Positions 9,895 through 17,509 of a DNA stretch of 64,000 bases are shown in pieces. The stretch is from Streptomyces sp. NBC_00425 (GTDB lineage Bacteria; Actinomycetota; Actinomycetes; Streptomycetales; Streptomycetaceae): contig NZ_CP107928.1 in assembly GCF_036030735.1 (NCBI RefSeq), positions 124,001-188,000 of the forward strand. Reading direction: 5' to 3'. The notes under the pieces were generated by a model. The model was not told the origin of the DNA. It did no database searches and saw only the letters and a list, made by a program, of their open reading frames with translations. How positions within the stretch are numbered: position 1 is the first letter of the stretch; each line of letters opens with the position of its first letter. Both the position numbers and the translations under genes were made by a program.

Positions 9895-12759
9895 CTAGGG
9901 CAGGGCCGGTGAGGCCAGGACCGGCATGGCGGCGTCGGCGTCGAGGTCCAGGGGCAGATCGCGGCGCCGGGACACCTGCAGCTTGCGGTAGATGCGGGTG
10001 AGATGCTGCTCGACGGTGCTGGCGGTGACGAACAGCTGGGCGGCGATCTCGCGGTTGGTGTATCCGGCGGCGGCCAGCGCCGCGACGCGTCGTTCCGAGG
10101 CGCTCAGCCGCCCGGCCCGGCCCTCGCCCGGGGCGCCCGGGCCGGGGGGCGGCGCGCCGGGGGGGCGGCCGGGCAGTATCTCCTCGCACAGCGGTTTCGC
10201 CCCGCAGTCCGCCGCCAGCGTCCAGGCGCGCCGCACGAGGGCGCCGGCGCGGGCGCCCTCGCCGAGGGTCTGCAGGGCCCGGCCGAGGTCTGCGAGGGCT
10301 TTCGCCAGTTCCAGCCGGTCGCCGCAGGCGCGGAGTTCGGTTGCGGCCCGGGCCAGGGTGCGGGCCCGTTCGCGGGGCGCTTCGGTCGCCGCCCGCAGGC
10401 GCAGCGCGACGCCGTCCGGGCGTGGTCCCCTCCCGGCGGGCAGGGCCAGCTGCTCGGCGATCAGGGCGGTGGCCTCGTGGCGCCGTCCGGTGCGCAGGAG
10501 CGCCTCGGCGGCGTCGGTGCGCCAGGGGTGCTGGCGGGGACGGTCAAGGCCCCACCGGGCGGCGAGCCGGCCGGCCTCGCCGAAGGCGTCCAGGGCGGCC
10601 TCGGCGCGGTGGGTGGCCAGGAGGTACTGTCCGCGGGCGCGCAGCAGCGCCAGCGTGTGGACGGTGTGCGGCACGGTGTCGCCGTCCAGGGGTTCGAGGT
10701 GGCGTGCCGCCTCCTCGTAGCGGCCCATGGCGGTGAGCGCCATGACCTGGACGGCGGCCGGCGCGGTGCGTGAGCGGCCGCCGCGGCCGGTGACGGCCCG
10801 CACGGCCTCGGCGGCGGCCTGTTCGGCGCCGGCGAGGTCGCCCAGGTGCAGGAGCGCCTCGGCCTGCAGCGCCCCGTACACGGCGTGCCAGCCGGGGGCC
10901 CGGTGCCGGGCGGCGTGTGCGCGCAGGCGGCGGGCGAAGGCTTCGGCGCGGCGCGGCCGGCCGGTGTGGATGAGGGTGCGTAACGCCTGGGCGAGGGCGT
11001 CGTGGGTGGTGGGGCCGGCGGGAGCGGTGTCCAGGAAACGCTCGGCGTCGCGCGGGTCGTCGTCATGGCCGGGGTGCGTCCACAGCGCGGCACAGACACG
11101 CAGATCCCCACCACCGGGCGCAAAGTGTGCACCGCCCGGCGGAAGATGCGCACCGCCGGGCGGAAGGTGCCCGCCACCGGGCGGAAGGTGCCCGCCGGGC
11201 GAGGGGTGTCCGCCGCCGGGCGGGAGGTGCCCGCCGGGCGGGAGGTGCCCGCCGGGCGGAAGGTGTCCGCCGCCGGGCGAGGGGGGGTTCTCGCCCGGCG
11301 GGAGCGCGAACAGGTCCCGCGGCACGGTGGCGCCGGGTGTGCGGGCCAGTGCTTCGGCGGCTTCCTCGATGCGTCCCTGGGCGGTGAGGAGACGGGCCAG
11401 AAAAGCGGCCGCGGCGGGTGCGAGGCGGCCGACGCGCAGTTCGGCCAGGGGTTCGTCAAGGTGGCCCTCGGCCGCCGCCGGGCTCATCTTCCAGGTGAGA
11501 GCGGCGAGTTGGAGAGCGATGTCGGTGCGGGTACGCGAGTCGGCCCGGTGAGTGCAGGCGGTGTGGGCGAGCTGGAGGCAGGCGGCGGCGCGTTCGCTCT
11601 CGCCGGCCGCCATGGCCTGACGGGCCGCTTCGCGCAGGGCCTGCACGGCCCAGTCCTCGTCGATGTCGCCGGCGGCGCGCAGCAGGCCGGCGACGGCGTC
11701 CGCCCGGGCCTGCGTCTCGTGCAGGACGCGGGCCGCCTGCCGGTGCAGCCTCCTGTGGGCGGCCGGCGGCAGGACGGCCAACGCCGCCGTGCGGGCCAGC
11801 GGATGACGCAGCCGGTGGCCGTGGGTGAGGCCCATCGCGGCGAGTGCGCCCAGAGCGGGCGCCAGACTCTCGGGTGAGGTGTGCAGCAGGCGCGCCGCCC
11901 GCACTGCGCTCGCATGATCGCCCAGGACGGCGAGCGCGCGGGCCAGACGCGCGACGGGAGCAGGACAGCGCCGCAGGCACACGCCGACGGCGCGGGCGAA
12001 GGGACCGCCCGGCTGCGGATCGCATCCGCTCTCGCCGAGCAGGGCCCGCACCAGCAGCGGATTGCCGCCGCTGGCGTCATGCACCCGGCCCACCAGCGTG
12101 TCCGGCGCCTGCCCGCCGGTGTGGCGGCGCAGCAGACGTGCGGTGTCGGAGCGGGCCAGCGGGCCGACCCGGACCCGGACCGTGGCGGGATGCGCCAGCA
12201 ACACCGCCTCCAAGTCCGTACCGAGCGGCTGCGTGAGGTCGACCGCGAGCACGAGCAGCAGACCGCCCTCCCCGCCGGCACACGGCCGGGACCGGGCGAG
12301 AGCGGCCAGCCGGGCCTGGAACACGGCATCGGCGCGGCCCGCGTCGTCAACACACCACACCCTCGCGGCACGCGGACCGTCCGTATCGCCCGCGTCATCC
12401 GTGTCATCCGTGTCATCCGTGTCATCGACACACCACACCCTCGCGGCGCGCGGACCGTCCGTATCGCCCGTGTCATCCGTGTCATCCGTGTCGTCCGTGT
12501 CGTCGGGACACCACACCGCGGCGGCACGCGGGCCGCCTGTGCCGCCGGACACGGACAGAACGGCGGGACGCGCCGCACAGCCGGCGTCCACGACGAGCGC
12601 CCCACGACGTCGGGCCGTGTCGGCGCAGTACTCCAGCAACGCCGACTTGCCACAGCCCGGAGCGCCTTCCACCAGCACGACGCCGAAAGCGCCCCGCATA
12701 CAGGCATCCAGTACGCCCTCGATACGCGTGCGCTCCCCGTCCCGGCCCAGCAGTGTCAT
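9895..12759 (-). CDS. LAL-family (large ATP-binding LuxR) transcriptional activator
   Basis: 954 residues, normal for the LAL family. These regulators couple an STAND-type ATPase to a C-terminal LuxR helix-turn-helix and commonly activate polyketide clusters. Walker A GAPGCGKSALLEY lies near residue 30; a weak Walker B-like LLLVLAVD follows. A TPR-like helical middle leads to a C-terminal HTH with SASERRVAALAAAGYTNREI. ATG at 12759 is chosen because family similarity starts there (MTLLGRDGER); the frame is open upstream to about 13221 but that part is low complexity. No convincing Shine-Dalgarno is visible. It lies 153 bp upstream of the PKS gene on the same strand, so it may be its pathway activator. 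Two repeat arrays interrupt the coding sequence, one in the ATPase and one in the helical region, both in frame. Confidence 0.93.
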   Translation of the reverse strand: MTLLGRDGERTRIEGVLDACMRGAFGVVLVEGAPGCGKSALLEYCADTARRRGALVVDAGCAARPAVLSVSGGTGGPRAAAVWCPDDTDDTDDTDDTGDTDGPRAARVWCVDDTDDTDDTDDAGDTDGPRAARVWCVDDAGRADAVFQARLAALARSRPCAGGEGGLLLVLAVDLTQPLGTDLEAVLLAHPATVRVRVGPLARSDTARLLRRHTGGQAPDTLVGRVHDASGGNPLLVRALLGESGCDPQPGGPFARAVGVCLRRCPAPVARLARALAVLGDHASAVRAARLLHTSPESLAPALGALAAMGLTHGHRLRHPLARTAALAVLPPAAHRRLHRQAARVLHETQARADAVAGLLRAAGDIDEDWAVQALREAARQAMAAGESERAAACLQLAHTACTHRADSRTRTDIALQLAALTWKMSPAAAEGHLDEPLAELRVGRLAPAAAAFLARLLTAQGRIEEAAEALARTPGATVPRDLFALPPGENPPSPGGGHLPPGGHLPPGGHLPPGGGHPSPGGHLPPGGGHLPPGGAHLPPGGAHFAPGGGDLRVCAALWTHPGHDDDPRDAERFLDTAPAGPTTHDALAQALRTLIHTGRPRRAEAFARRLRAHAARHRAPGWHAVYGALQAEALLHLGDLAGAEQAAAEAVRAVTGRGGRSRTAPAAVQVMALTAMGRYEEAARHLEPLDGDTVPHTVHTLALLRARGQYLLATHRAEAALDAFGEAGRLAARWGLDRPRQHPWRTDAAEALLRTGRRHEATALIAEQLALPAGRGPRPDGVALRLRAATEAPRERARTLARAATELRACGDRLELAKALADLGRALQTLGEGARAGALVRRAWTLAADCGAKPLCEEILPGRPPGAPPPGPGAPGEGRAGRLSASERRVAALAAAGYTNREIAAQLFVTASTVEQHLTRIYRKLQVSRRRDLPLDLDADAAMPVLASPALP
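11105..11285. repeat. Intragenic repeat encoding (H/A)LPPGG units in the LAL gene
   Basis: Tandem, slightly degenerate 18 to 21-bp units rich in GCCCGCCGGGCGG on the plus strand. On the coding strand they give Gly-Pro-rich units of the type PPGGHLPPGG, replacing what should be a helical repeat region. The reading frame is kept. Confidence 0.85.
12346..12530. repeat. Nested tandem repeat (about 80-bp unit containing 9-bp units) in the LAL ATPase
   Basis: Two full and one partial copy of an approximately 80-bp unit, each containing three to four copies of a 9-bp GTCATCCGT-type unit. On the coding strand this gives TDD runs separated by DTDGPRAARVWC blocks, inserted between Walker A and the Walker B-like strand. 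All periods keep the frame. Confidence 0.88.
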
Positions 12760-13402
12760 GAACAGCAGACTAGGCAGACCCACCCCGCCCACCACGCCCA
12801 CCAACGCTGACCGCAACCTGCCATGCAACAACTCCCCCACCCCCACCCAACCCCCGCCCCCGCCCCACACGGACCGCCACCACAACCCAACACGGACCAC
12901 CACCCGGGCCCGACCACCGACCACCACTACCCCGTACAGCCGCCACCAGCGCGGGCCAGCACCACCCGACCCGACCACCACTACCCCGTACAGCCGCCGC
13001 CACCCCCCACGGGCCACCACCACCCGGCACGGGCCGCCGCTACCCGGGCCGGCGGCCTCCCACAGACCCTGCGCCAGCGTCACCCGGCCAAAGCCACCAC
13101 GGCCCCACGCAACAGCCGACAGGCGGCGACAGAGTCCACCAACCACCGAACACCGGCCGCCGTGCACCGGCCGCCGACTGCGGGCTGCGGGCTGCGGGCT
13201 GTCAGAGCGCGGGCGGTTCAACGACCGCCGCGCGACAGCCGACGACAGCGACAGAGTCCACCGAACGCCGGCCGCAGGCTGCTGGCTGCCGGCTGCCGGC
13301 TGCCGAGCGCCGTGCGGCGTGCGGCGTGCGCCGTGTGGCGTGCGGCGTGCGGCGTGTGGCGTGCGGCGTGTGGCGGCTGGGGTCTGTCAGGGCGTGGGCG
13401 GT
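12760..13402. repeat. Repeat-rich noncoding spacer between LAL and thioesterase genes
   Basis: No credible gene. It holds a direct repeat of about 25 bp (ACCACCACTACCCCGTACAG) near 12921 and 12976, GCGGGCT and GCGGCGTGC microsatellites near 13180 and 13310-13375, and two degenerate copies of a block (about 13109 and 13233) containing CGACAGAGTCCACC. The sequence GCGGGCGGTTCA near 13210 matches the thioesterase 3' end at 13397, so part of that end looks duplicated. Confidence 0.7.
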
Positions 13403-14182
13403 TCAGCGGACGGCGGGCTGGACGAGCCGGCCGAGATCCTCGGCGATGGCCGCGGTGACCGCGTCCTGCTGCGGCGTCAGGAAGAAATGCCCGCCGGGGA
13501 AACTGCGGAACGTGAACGGACCGCTGGTGAAGTCCCGCCACGCCATGGCCTGCCCGAGACCGACCCGCGGATCGGACTCACCCGTCAGGACACTCACCGG
13601 ACAACTCAGCGCAGCCCCCGGACCGTCAGGCCTGAAACGGTAGGTCTCGATCGCGGTGAAATCAGCGCGCAACGCCGGCAGAACCATACGCAGGATCTCC
13701 TCATCGGCCAGCACCCCCGGATCCGTCCCCGACAACGCACTCATCTCCGCGATCAACGCCTCATCGCCACGCGTGTGCACATCGCCCCCGCCATACACGT
13801 CAGGCGCGCGCCGCCCCGACACGATCAGACCCAACGGCGCCCGCCCCGCCCGCTCCAACCGCCGCGCGATCTCAAAGCCCAAGATCCCGCCCATACTGTG
13901 ACCGAACAAAACCAACGGCAGATCGTCAAACGGGCACAACACGTCGAAGATCTCCTCCACCAGAGCATCCACCGACGTCAGCGCAGGCTCATGCCGCCGG
14001 TCCTGACGCCCCGGATACTGCACAGCCAACACGTCCGCACACGCCGCGAGGACCCGCGAATAGGAGAAGAAAAACGACGCGGTACCACCCGCATGCGGCA
14101 GACACACCAACCGCACCCGCCGGTCCGAAACCGGATGAAAACGCCGCACCCACAACTCTGCACTGCCCTCATCACTCCTCAT
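13403..14182 (-). CDS. Type II thioesterase (alpha/beta hydrolase) of the polyketide cluster
   Basis: 259 residues, the usual size of discrete editing thioesterases that remove aberrant acyl groups from carrier domains. Visible landmarks are LVCLPHAGG near the N-terminus, the nucleophile elbow GHSMGG (about residue 94) and a C-terminal GGHFF with the catalytic His. ATG at 14182 (MRSDEGSAEL) is chosen because the family begins shortly before the LPHAGG strand; the frame is open upstream to 14332 but low complexity, and no strong ribosome site is seen. It is on the same strand as the LAL and PKS genes and upstream of them, consistent with one cluster. Confidence 0.93.
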   Translation of the reverse strand: MRSDEGSAELWVRRFHPVSDRRVRLVCLPHAGGTASFFFSYSRVLAACADVLAVQYPGRQDRRHEPALTSVDALVEEIFDVLCPFDDLPLVLFGHSMGGILGFEIARRLERAGRAPLGLIVSGRRAPDVYGGGDVHTRGDEALIAEMSALSGTDPGVLADEEILRMVLPALRADFTAIETYRFRPDGPGAALSCPVSVLTGESDPRVGLGQAMAWRDFTSGPFTFRSFPGGHFFLTPQQDAVTAAIAEDLGRLVQPAVR

Positions 14183-14595
14183 ACACCCAGACCGTAGAAC
14201 CACCCCATAAAGCCGCACTAGCGCCACACACCCACACACCACACCACCAACCCGCACCCCCACACCCCCCACCCCCCACACCCCACACCGCAACAACCCG
14301 GGCGCCCCGGCACGCCTGGGCGGGTCGACCACACGAAACGCTCACCGCGTCCCGCAGAACGGCAGACACCTCGCGTCGAAACCGCTCGCCCGTCAGGACC
14401 GCAGTCTTCGAACAACCCGGCACCGGGCTGAAGAGAATCCCGCCAAGGAGACGGCACGGCACCGGTACCCCTCGTCGCCGCTCCTGTGACGGGCAACCAC
14501 CCCTGGACGAACCGGAGTCGTGGCCTACGTACTCGGCGGGCCTGGCTGAGGAATTCACGCCGGAGACCTTCGGATCGGACGCAGGCGACGCGCAC
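14183..14595. other. Spacer without a supported gene; C-rich low complexity
   Basis: About 14215-14290 is a CACACC/CACCCC-rich tract, and the rest shows no frame with recognisable protein similarity. It separates the thioesterase gene from a transposase relic and may mark the boundary of the polyketide cluster on this side. Confidence 0.5.
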
Positions 14596-15091
14596 GTGCG
14601 GGATGACCAGGCCCGTGCCGCGGTAGCCGCCATCGGCGATGACCGTGGTCTTGCCGACGGCGTCTTTAGCGCCGGACAGCTCCCATGCCGTGCAGTCGTT
14701 GCGGTTGCCGGGCCAAGGCCGGCCGACGGCGACCACGAGCCGGGCGTCGGCGTCGATGACGACCTGGTCGTGGGTGGAGTACCGGTAGTTCTCGGACTGC
14801 TCGGCGACGGTGCGGTCGCGGGCGGGGACAAGAGCGCCGTCCACGATCAGCACGGTCTCCTTGCACAACCTCTTGCATGCCGGAGGGCGAGCACGGGCCC
14901 GAGGCGGTCGATGACGCGGTCGGCCGCCGAGTCGGGCACTCCGAACAGTGGGGCCAGTCGGCGCCAGATCAGCGTTCGCCGGTACGCGGCAACCAGAGGA
15001 GCACCCGGTCTTCCAGCAGCAGGCACCAGGGCCAGCGGCCCGCCTCCGCGCACCCGGGGTCCGCGCCCCCGCCCCGCAGAGCGGTGATCAT
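14596..15091 (-). pseudogene. Truncated, frameshifted IS transposase (DDE_Tnp_4 type)
   Basis: Read from 15091, the relic begins MITALRGGGADPGC, changes frame to WRRLAPLFGVPDSAADR, and changes frame again at about 14868 to LIVDGALVPARDRT, VIDADARLVVAVGR and TVIADGGYRGTGLVIP. These are the catalytic-core segments of the HARBI1-like DDE_Tnp_4 transposases common in Streptomyces. At least two frame changes are needed, and similarity stops at about 14596, before the C-terminal third carrying the last acidic residue. It is therefore inactive. Confidence 0.8.
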
Positions 15092-15219
15092 CTTGCTGAA
15101 CCGGCGCGGACTCAGCCCGGTGAACGGCGCTGTCCAGGAAGACACCGACGCCGTAAAGACACCAGCCACGCCGGGATCATCGCACCGGGCCAGCGTGCTC
15201 GGTCAGCAAGCCCCCCGCC

Positions 15220-15573
15220 TCAGCGGAACTCGTGAACCACCTGGATTTCGCCGACAATGTGGGCGTTGAAGTCGTCCAGCTCCTCGGCTGGCACCCAGAG
15301 CTCGAGGATCGTCTGCCCGCCGGCCTGCTGGATGGGATACCGCCTCAAGAACTCCGACTCGACCTCGAAACGAGTGACGAAACCGGTGCCGTCGTGCTTC
15401 ACGTTCCAGTCCCGCGCCACCCTGACGGCGTAGTCCTCGTTGAGGACCGGGTAAAAGATCGGCTGCTCGGGCAGCCGGGGTGGCCAGGCACGCCAGTTCA
15501 GCTTCCGAACCAGATCCAGTTCCTTGGGGCCGGTGGGGCGCCACAGGGTCGTCGTTACTTGCTGGATGGTCAT
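15220..15573 (-). CDS. Small conserved actinomycete protein (resembles proteins annotated ADP-ribosylation/crystallin J1)
   Basis: 117 residues from the ATG at 15573 (MTIQQVTTTLWRPTGP); the frame is open nine codons further up. It matches my memory of a short Streptomyces family with the same opening (TTLWRPTGP), a PPRLPEQPIFYPVLN segment and a C-terminal WVPAEELDDFNAHIVGEI. The annotation ADP-ribosylation/crystallin J1 is attached to such proteins in databases, but I see no catalytic motif supporting an enzymatic role. It stands alone between IS debris and a 2OG oxygenase. Confidence 0.72.
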   Translation of the reverse strand: MTIQQVTTTLWRPTGPKELDLVRKLNWRAWPPRLPEQPIFYPVLNEDYAVRVARDWNVKHDGTGFVTRFEVESEFLRRYPIQQAGGQTILELWVPAEELDDFNAHIVGEIQVVHEFR

Positions 15574-15926
15574 CTGCGTCGCTCTCTGAACATAGGGCAC
15601 CGGTACGACGGGTCGGGAGACCGGACGATACCGGCACCGCGAACTCAGCAGCTACGCAGTTTCCACTCCCTGGCCAGTCGCATGACCAGCAGTTACGGGA
15701 CAGCCCTTAGCGAGCGAAGGGCGCCCGCGGAGGGAACTCGCACCTCGTCGGTGCCCGGCAAGGTCGACGCCCTCGATGGCGTCAGCCGCTGCGGTACGGA
15801 GCAGCCCAGCGCCGCGTGGGACTACCTCGCCTCGGTGGTCCCCTGAGCCGGTCCCCGCCCCTTCTCCCGGCCCTCTCCGCCGCGTTGGGTACGTCCTGCT
15901 TGCTTCGTGGGCTCACCCCGACCTAA
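15574..15926. other. Intergenic stretch without a supported gene
   Basis: No frame here has convincing coding character. The right end becomes AT-richer near 15920-15945, where a palindrome and probably a promoter lie. Confidence 0.4.
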
Positions 15927-15945
15927 TATCGTCATTGTGACGATA
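15927..15945. promoter_or_regulatory. Perfect 8-bp inverted repeat, candidate operator
   Basis: TATCGTCA-TTG-TGACGATA: two perfect 8-bp arms with a 3-bp spacer, in a locally AT-rich patch. It ends directly before an ATG at 15946 and lies about 190 bp upstream of the 2OG oxygenase start. A dimeric repressor site overlapping a promoter is the simplest reading. The regulator is not identified. Confidence 0.5.
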
Positions 15946-16134
15946 ATGGCCCAGTGGTCCCCGCTCCCTGCAGGCATTGACTTCAGGGGCTTCGAGTCCC
16001 TCCACGGACTCGAAGCGCACAAGTATGTGGCCCGCGGTCCCGCCGTCCACCTCAATGCGCTGCCCGCGGCAGTTCCGGGCTGCGGGACCCACGGCCGCGT
16101 TGGGATGAACGACGACCCCAGCACGGAGAAGTGA
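15946..16134 (+). CDS. Possible small upstream ORF, 62 residues, unknown
   Basis: Starts at the ATG that directly abuts the palindrome (MAQWSPLPAGIDFRG) and ends with a TGA three bases before the oxygenase ATG at 16137. There is no room for a ribosome site outside the palindrome, so if translated it would be from a leaderless or near-leaderless transcript. No family recognised; it may be only leader sequence. Its position would couple it to the oxygenase gene. Confidence 0.3.
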   Translation: MAQWSPLPAGIDFRGFESLHGLEAHKYVARGPAVHLNALPAAVPGCGTHGRVGMNDDPSTEK

Positions 16135-16136
16135 TC

Positions 16137-16880
16137 ATGTTCGAAATGCCGGTAAATCCCTTTGAGCTCTCCGAAGAAGCGCTGAGCCGAATATCTGCCG
16201 ATGCCTCATGGACCCCGATCGAATCGGAGATCCCAAAGGCCAACGCCAAGGTGATTCGCCATTTCCTCACTCCGGCCGAAGTGGAGGCATTCACGACCGA
16301 ACTGGCCGCCCAGCGCTTTGCACCAGTAGGCCGAGACGGCATTGCCGCCAACTACGCAGAGGGAGATCCGGTCACTCATCTCCGCGCCACGGCCGAATCC
16401 ACATCCCTGGCGGCAGAATTCTACCGCAGGCTGCGGACGCTTCTCTCGCTTGAAGTGGGATCGGACGATCCGACGGATTCGGACGGAAGGCCCTGGAGGC
16501 CGGCAGCCGTCAATCCGCGTATGCGCTTCATCACGTACGAACACGGCGGATTCATTGTCCCGCACTACGATTCGCCCTATTTCGCCCCCGACGGAAGGCG
16601 CACTCTCCTGACGGTCGTCGTCTACCTGTCGTATGAGGCCGTGGGCGGAGAAACGCGGTTCATCGCCGATAAGCAGAATGATCTTCCCTTTGCGCAACGC
16701 GACTTCTCTGACTGGCCGAGGCCCGCGAAGCCTGAGGAAATATTGAGTGCCCACCGCCCCGAACCGGGCGATGCGCTCCTCTTCTGGCATCGAACGCTTC
16801 ACGACTCGGCCCCGCTTCTTGAGGGTACGAAAACAATACTCAGAACCGACGTGCTCTACGAGCCCGTAGATGTGCCTTGA
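16137..16880 (+). CDS. 2-oxoglutarate/Fe(II)-dependent oxygenase
   Basis: 247 residues. The double-stranded beta-helix iron site is visible as HYDSPYF (His and Asp, about residues 141-143) and a distal His in the segment around WHRTLHDSAPLLEG, followed by KTILRTDVLYE, whose Arg/Lys would bind the 2-oxoglutarate carboxylate, as in prolyl-4-hydroxylase-like enzymes. ATG at 16137 has GGAG eight bases upstream; an in-frame GTG at 16131 is too close to it. The substrate cannot be told. Codon third positions are much less GC-rich than in neighbouring genes, which suggests a separate origin. Upstream control may be through the palindrome at 15927. Confidence 0.85.
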   Translation: MFEMPVNPFELSEEALSRISADASWTPIESEIPKANAKVIRHFLTPAEVEAFTTELAAQRFAPVGRDGIAANYAEGDPVTHLRATAESTSLAAEFYRRLRTLLSLEVGSDDPTDSDGRPWRPAAVNPRMRFITYEHGGFIVPHYDSPYFAPDGRRTLLTVVVYLSYEAVGGETRFIADKQNDLPFAQRDFSDWPRPAKPEEILSAHRPEPGDALLFWHRTLHDSAPLLEGTKTILRTDVLYEPVDVP

Positions 16881-17028
16881 GCAGCGGCAAGGCCACCGTC
16901 GCGTTGTCCCTCACCCCAGAGACCGACGTCCGGCACGCCGTGATCGCCCACCTCCGGGCCGGGCGGCATCGGGCCCTGCCCGCGGCCGGGCATCGAATCC
17001 CCTCGCACCGAACGGCAGGGAGAGCAGC

Positions 17029-17071
17029 ATGACCAACGGGAGGATCCACACCGACTGGGTGGAGACGGTGT
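17029..17071 (+). pseudogene. 5' fragment of a gene interrupted by the IS5-family element
   Basis: ATG at 17029 has GGGAG eight to twelve bases upstream and opens a frame MTNGRIHTDWVETV that runs straight into the left inverted repeat of the IS. The matching 3' part begins on the other side of the element at 18458. Confidence 0.6.
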
Positions 17072-17094
17072 CTCAGACCGCGTTTGAGATCTGC
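17072..17094. repeat. Left terminal inverted repeat of the IS5-family element
   Basis: Reads CTCAGACCGCGTTTGAG then ATCTGC. Its reverse complement is found exactly at 18435-18457. Confidence 0.9.
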
Positions 17095-17113
17095 GGCGTG
17101 GGACGATCGACCG

Positions 17114-17509
17114 GTGACTCGACTCGTAGACCGTGACCGCTCTCTGGAGGAGCTTGAGCGCGACCGTTGGCCGACCCCGTCGACTGAGGCAAGTCGCCTT
17201 GTTGCGACGGTGCACGCCCTTCGGTGTCGGCCGATCGGCGAGCTGACCGTCGAGGACATGCGTCTGCTGATCGGGCAGGACGTAGGACTTGCTTATCTTC
17301 TGCCGCTCGCGCTGGAGGTGCTGCGGGACGACCCGATGGCCGAGGGCGACATGTACGAGGGCGATCTGCTGGCCGCCGTTCTGACCAGAAGTCCAGCAGT
17401 CTGGAATGAGTGGTCCGAGCTCGGCCGGGAGCTGGGCGTGATCGTCTCGGAGCTGACCGATCTGCCGCAGTCCTTGATGCAGGAGACCGCGAGGTTCCTG
17501 GCTCGGTAG
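17114..17509 (+). CDS. CdiI_2-like contact-dependent inhibition immunity family protein, carried inside the IS
   Basis: 131 residues from GTG at 17114 (MTRLVDRDRSLEELE). The order of motifs fits the CdiI_2-type immunity family: RSLEELERDRW near the N-terminus, LRCRPIGELTVEDMRLLIGQ in the middle, then LPLALEVLRDDPMAEGDMYE and GDLLAAVL. Relatives bind and neutralise the toxin tip of contact-dependent systems, or act as orphan immunity proteins; no toxin gene is adjacent. The gene lies wholly between the inverted repeats and converges on the transposase gene, so it would move with the element. The start is close to the repeat, and no good ribosome site is visible. Confidence 0.75.
   Translation: MTRLVDRDRSLEELERDRWPTPSTEASRLVATVHALRCRPIGELTVEDMRLLIGQDVGLAYLLPLALEVLRDDPMAEGDMYEGDLLAAVLTRSPAVWNEWSELGRELGVIVSELTDLPQSLMQETARFLAR

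Noticed and set aside
12346..12530. CRISPR-like array
   Set aside because: Repeats are nested 9-bp and roughly 80-bp tandem units without unique spacers, and they are in frame inside a gene.
12760..13221. Upstream extension of the LAL frame
   Set aside because: Low-complexity translation of repeat DNA; family similarity begins at the ATG at 12759.
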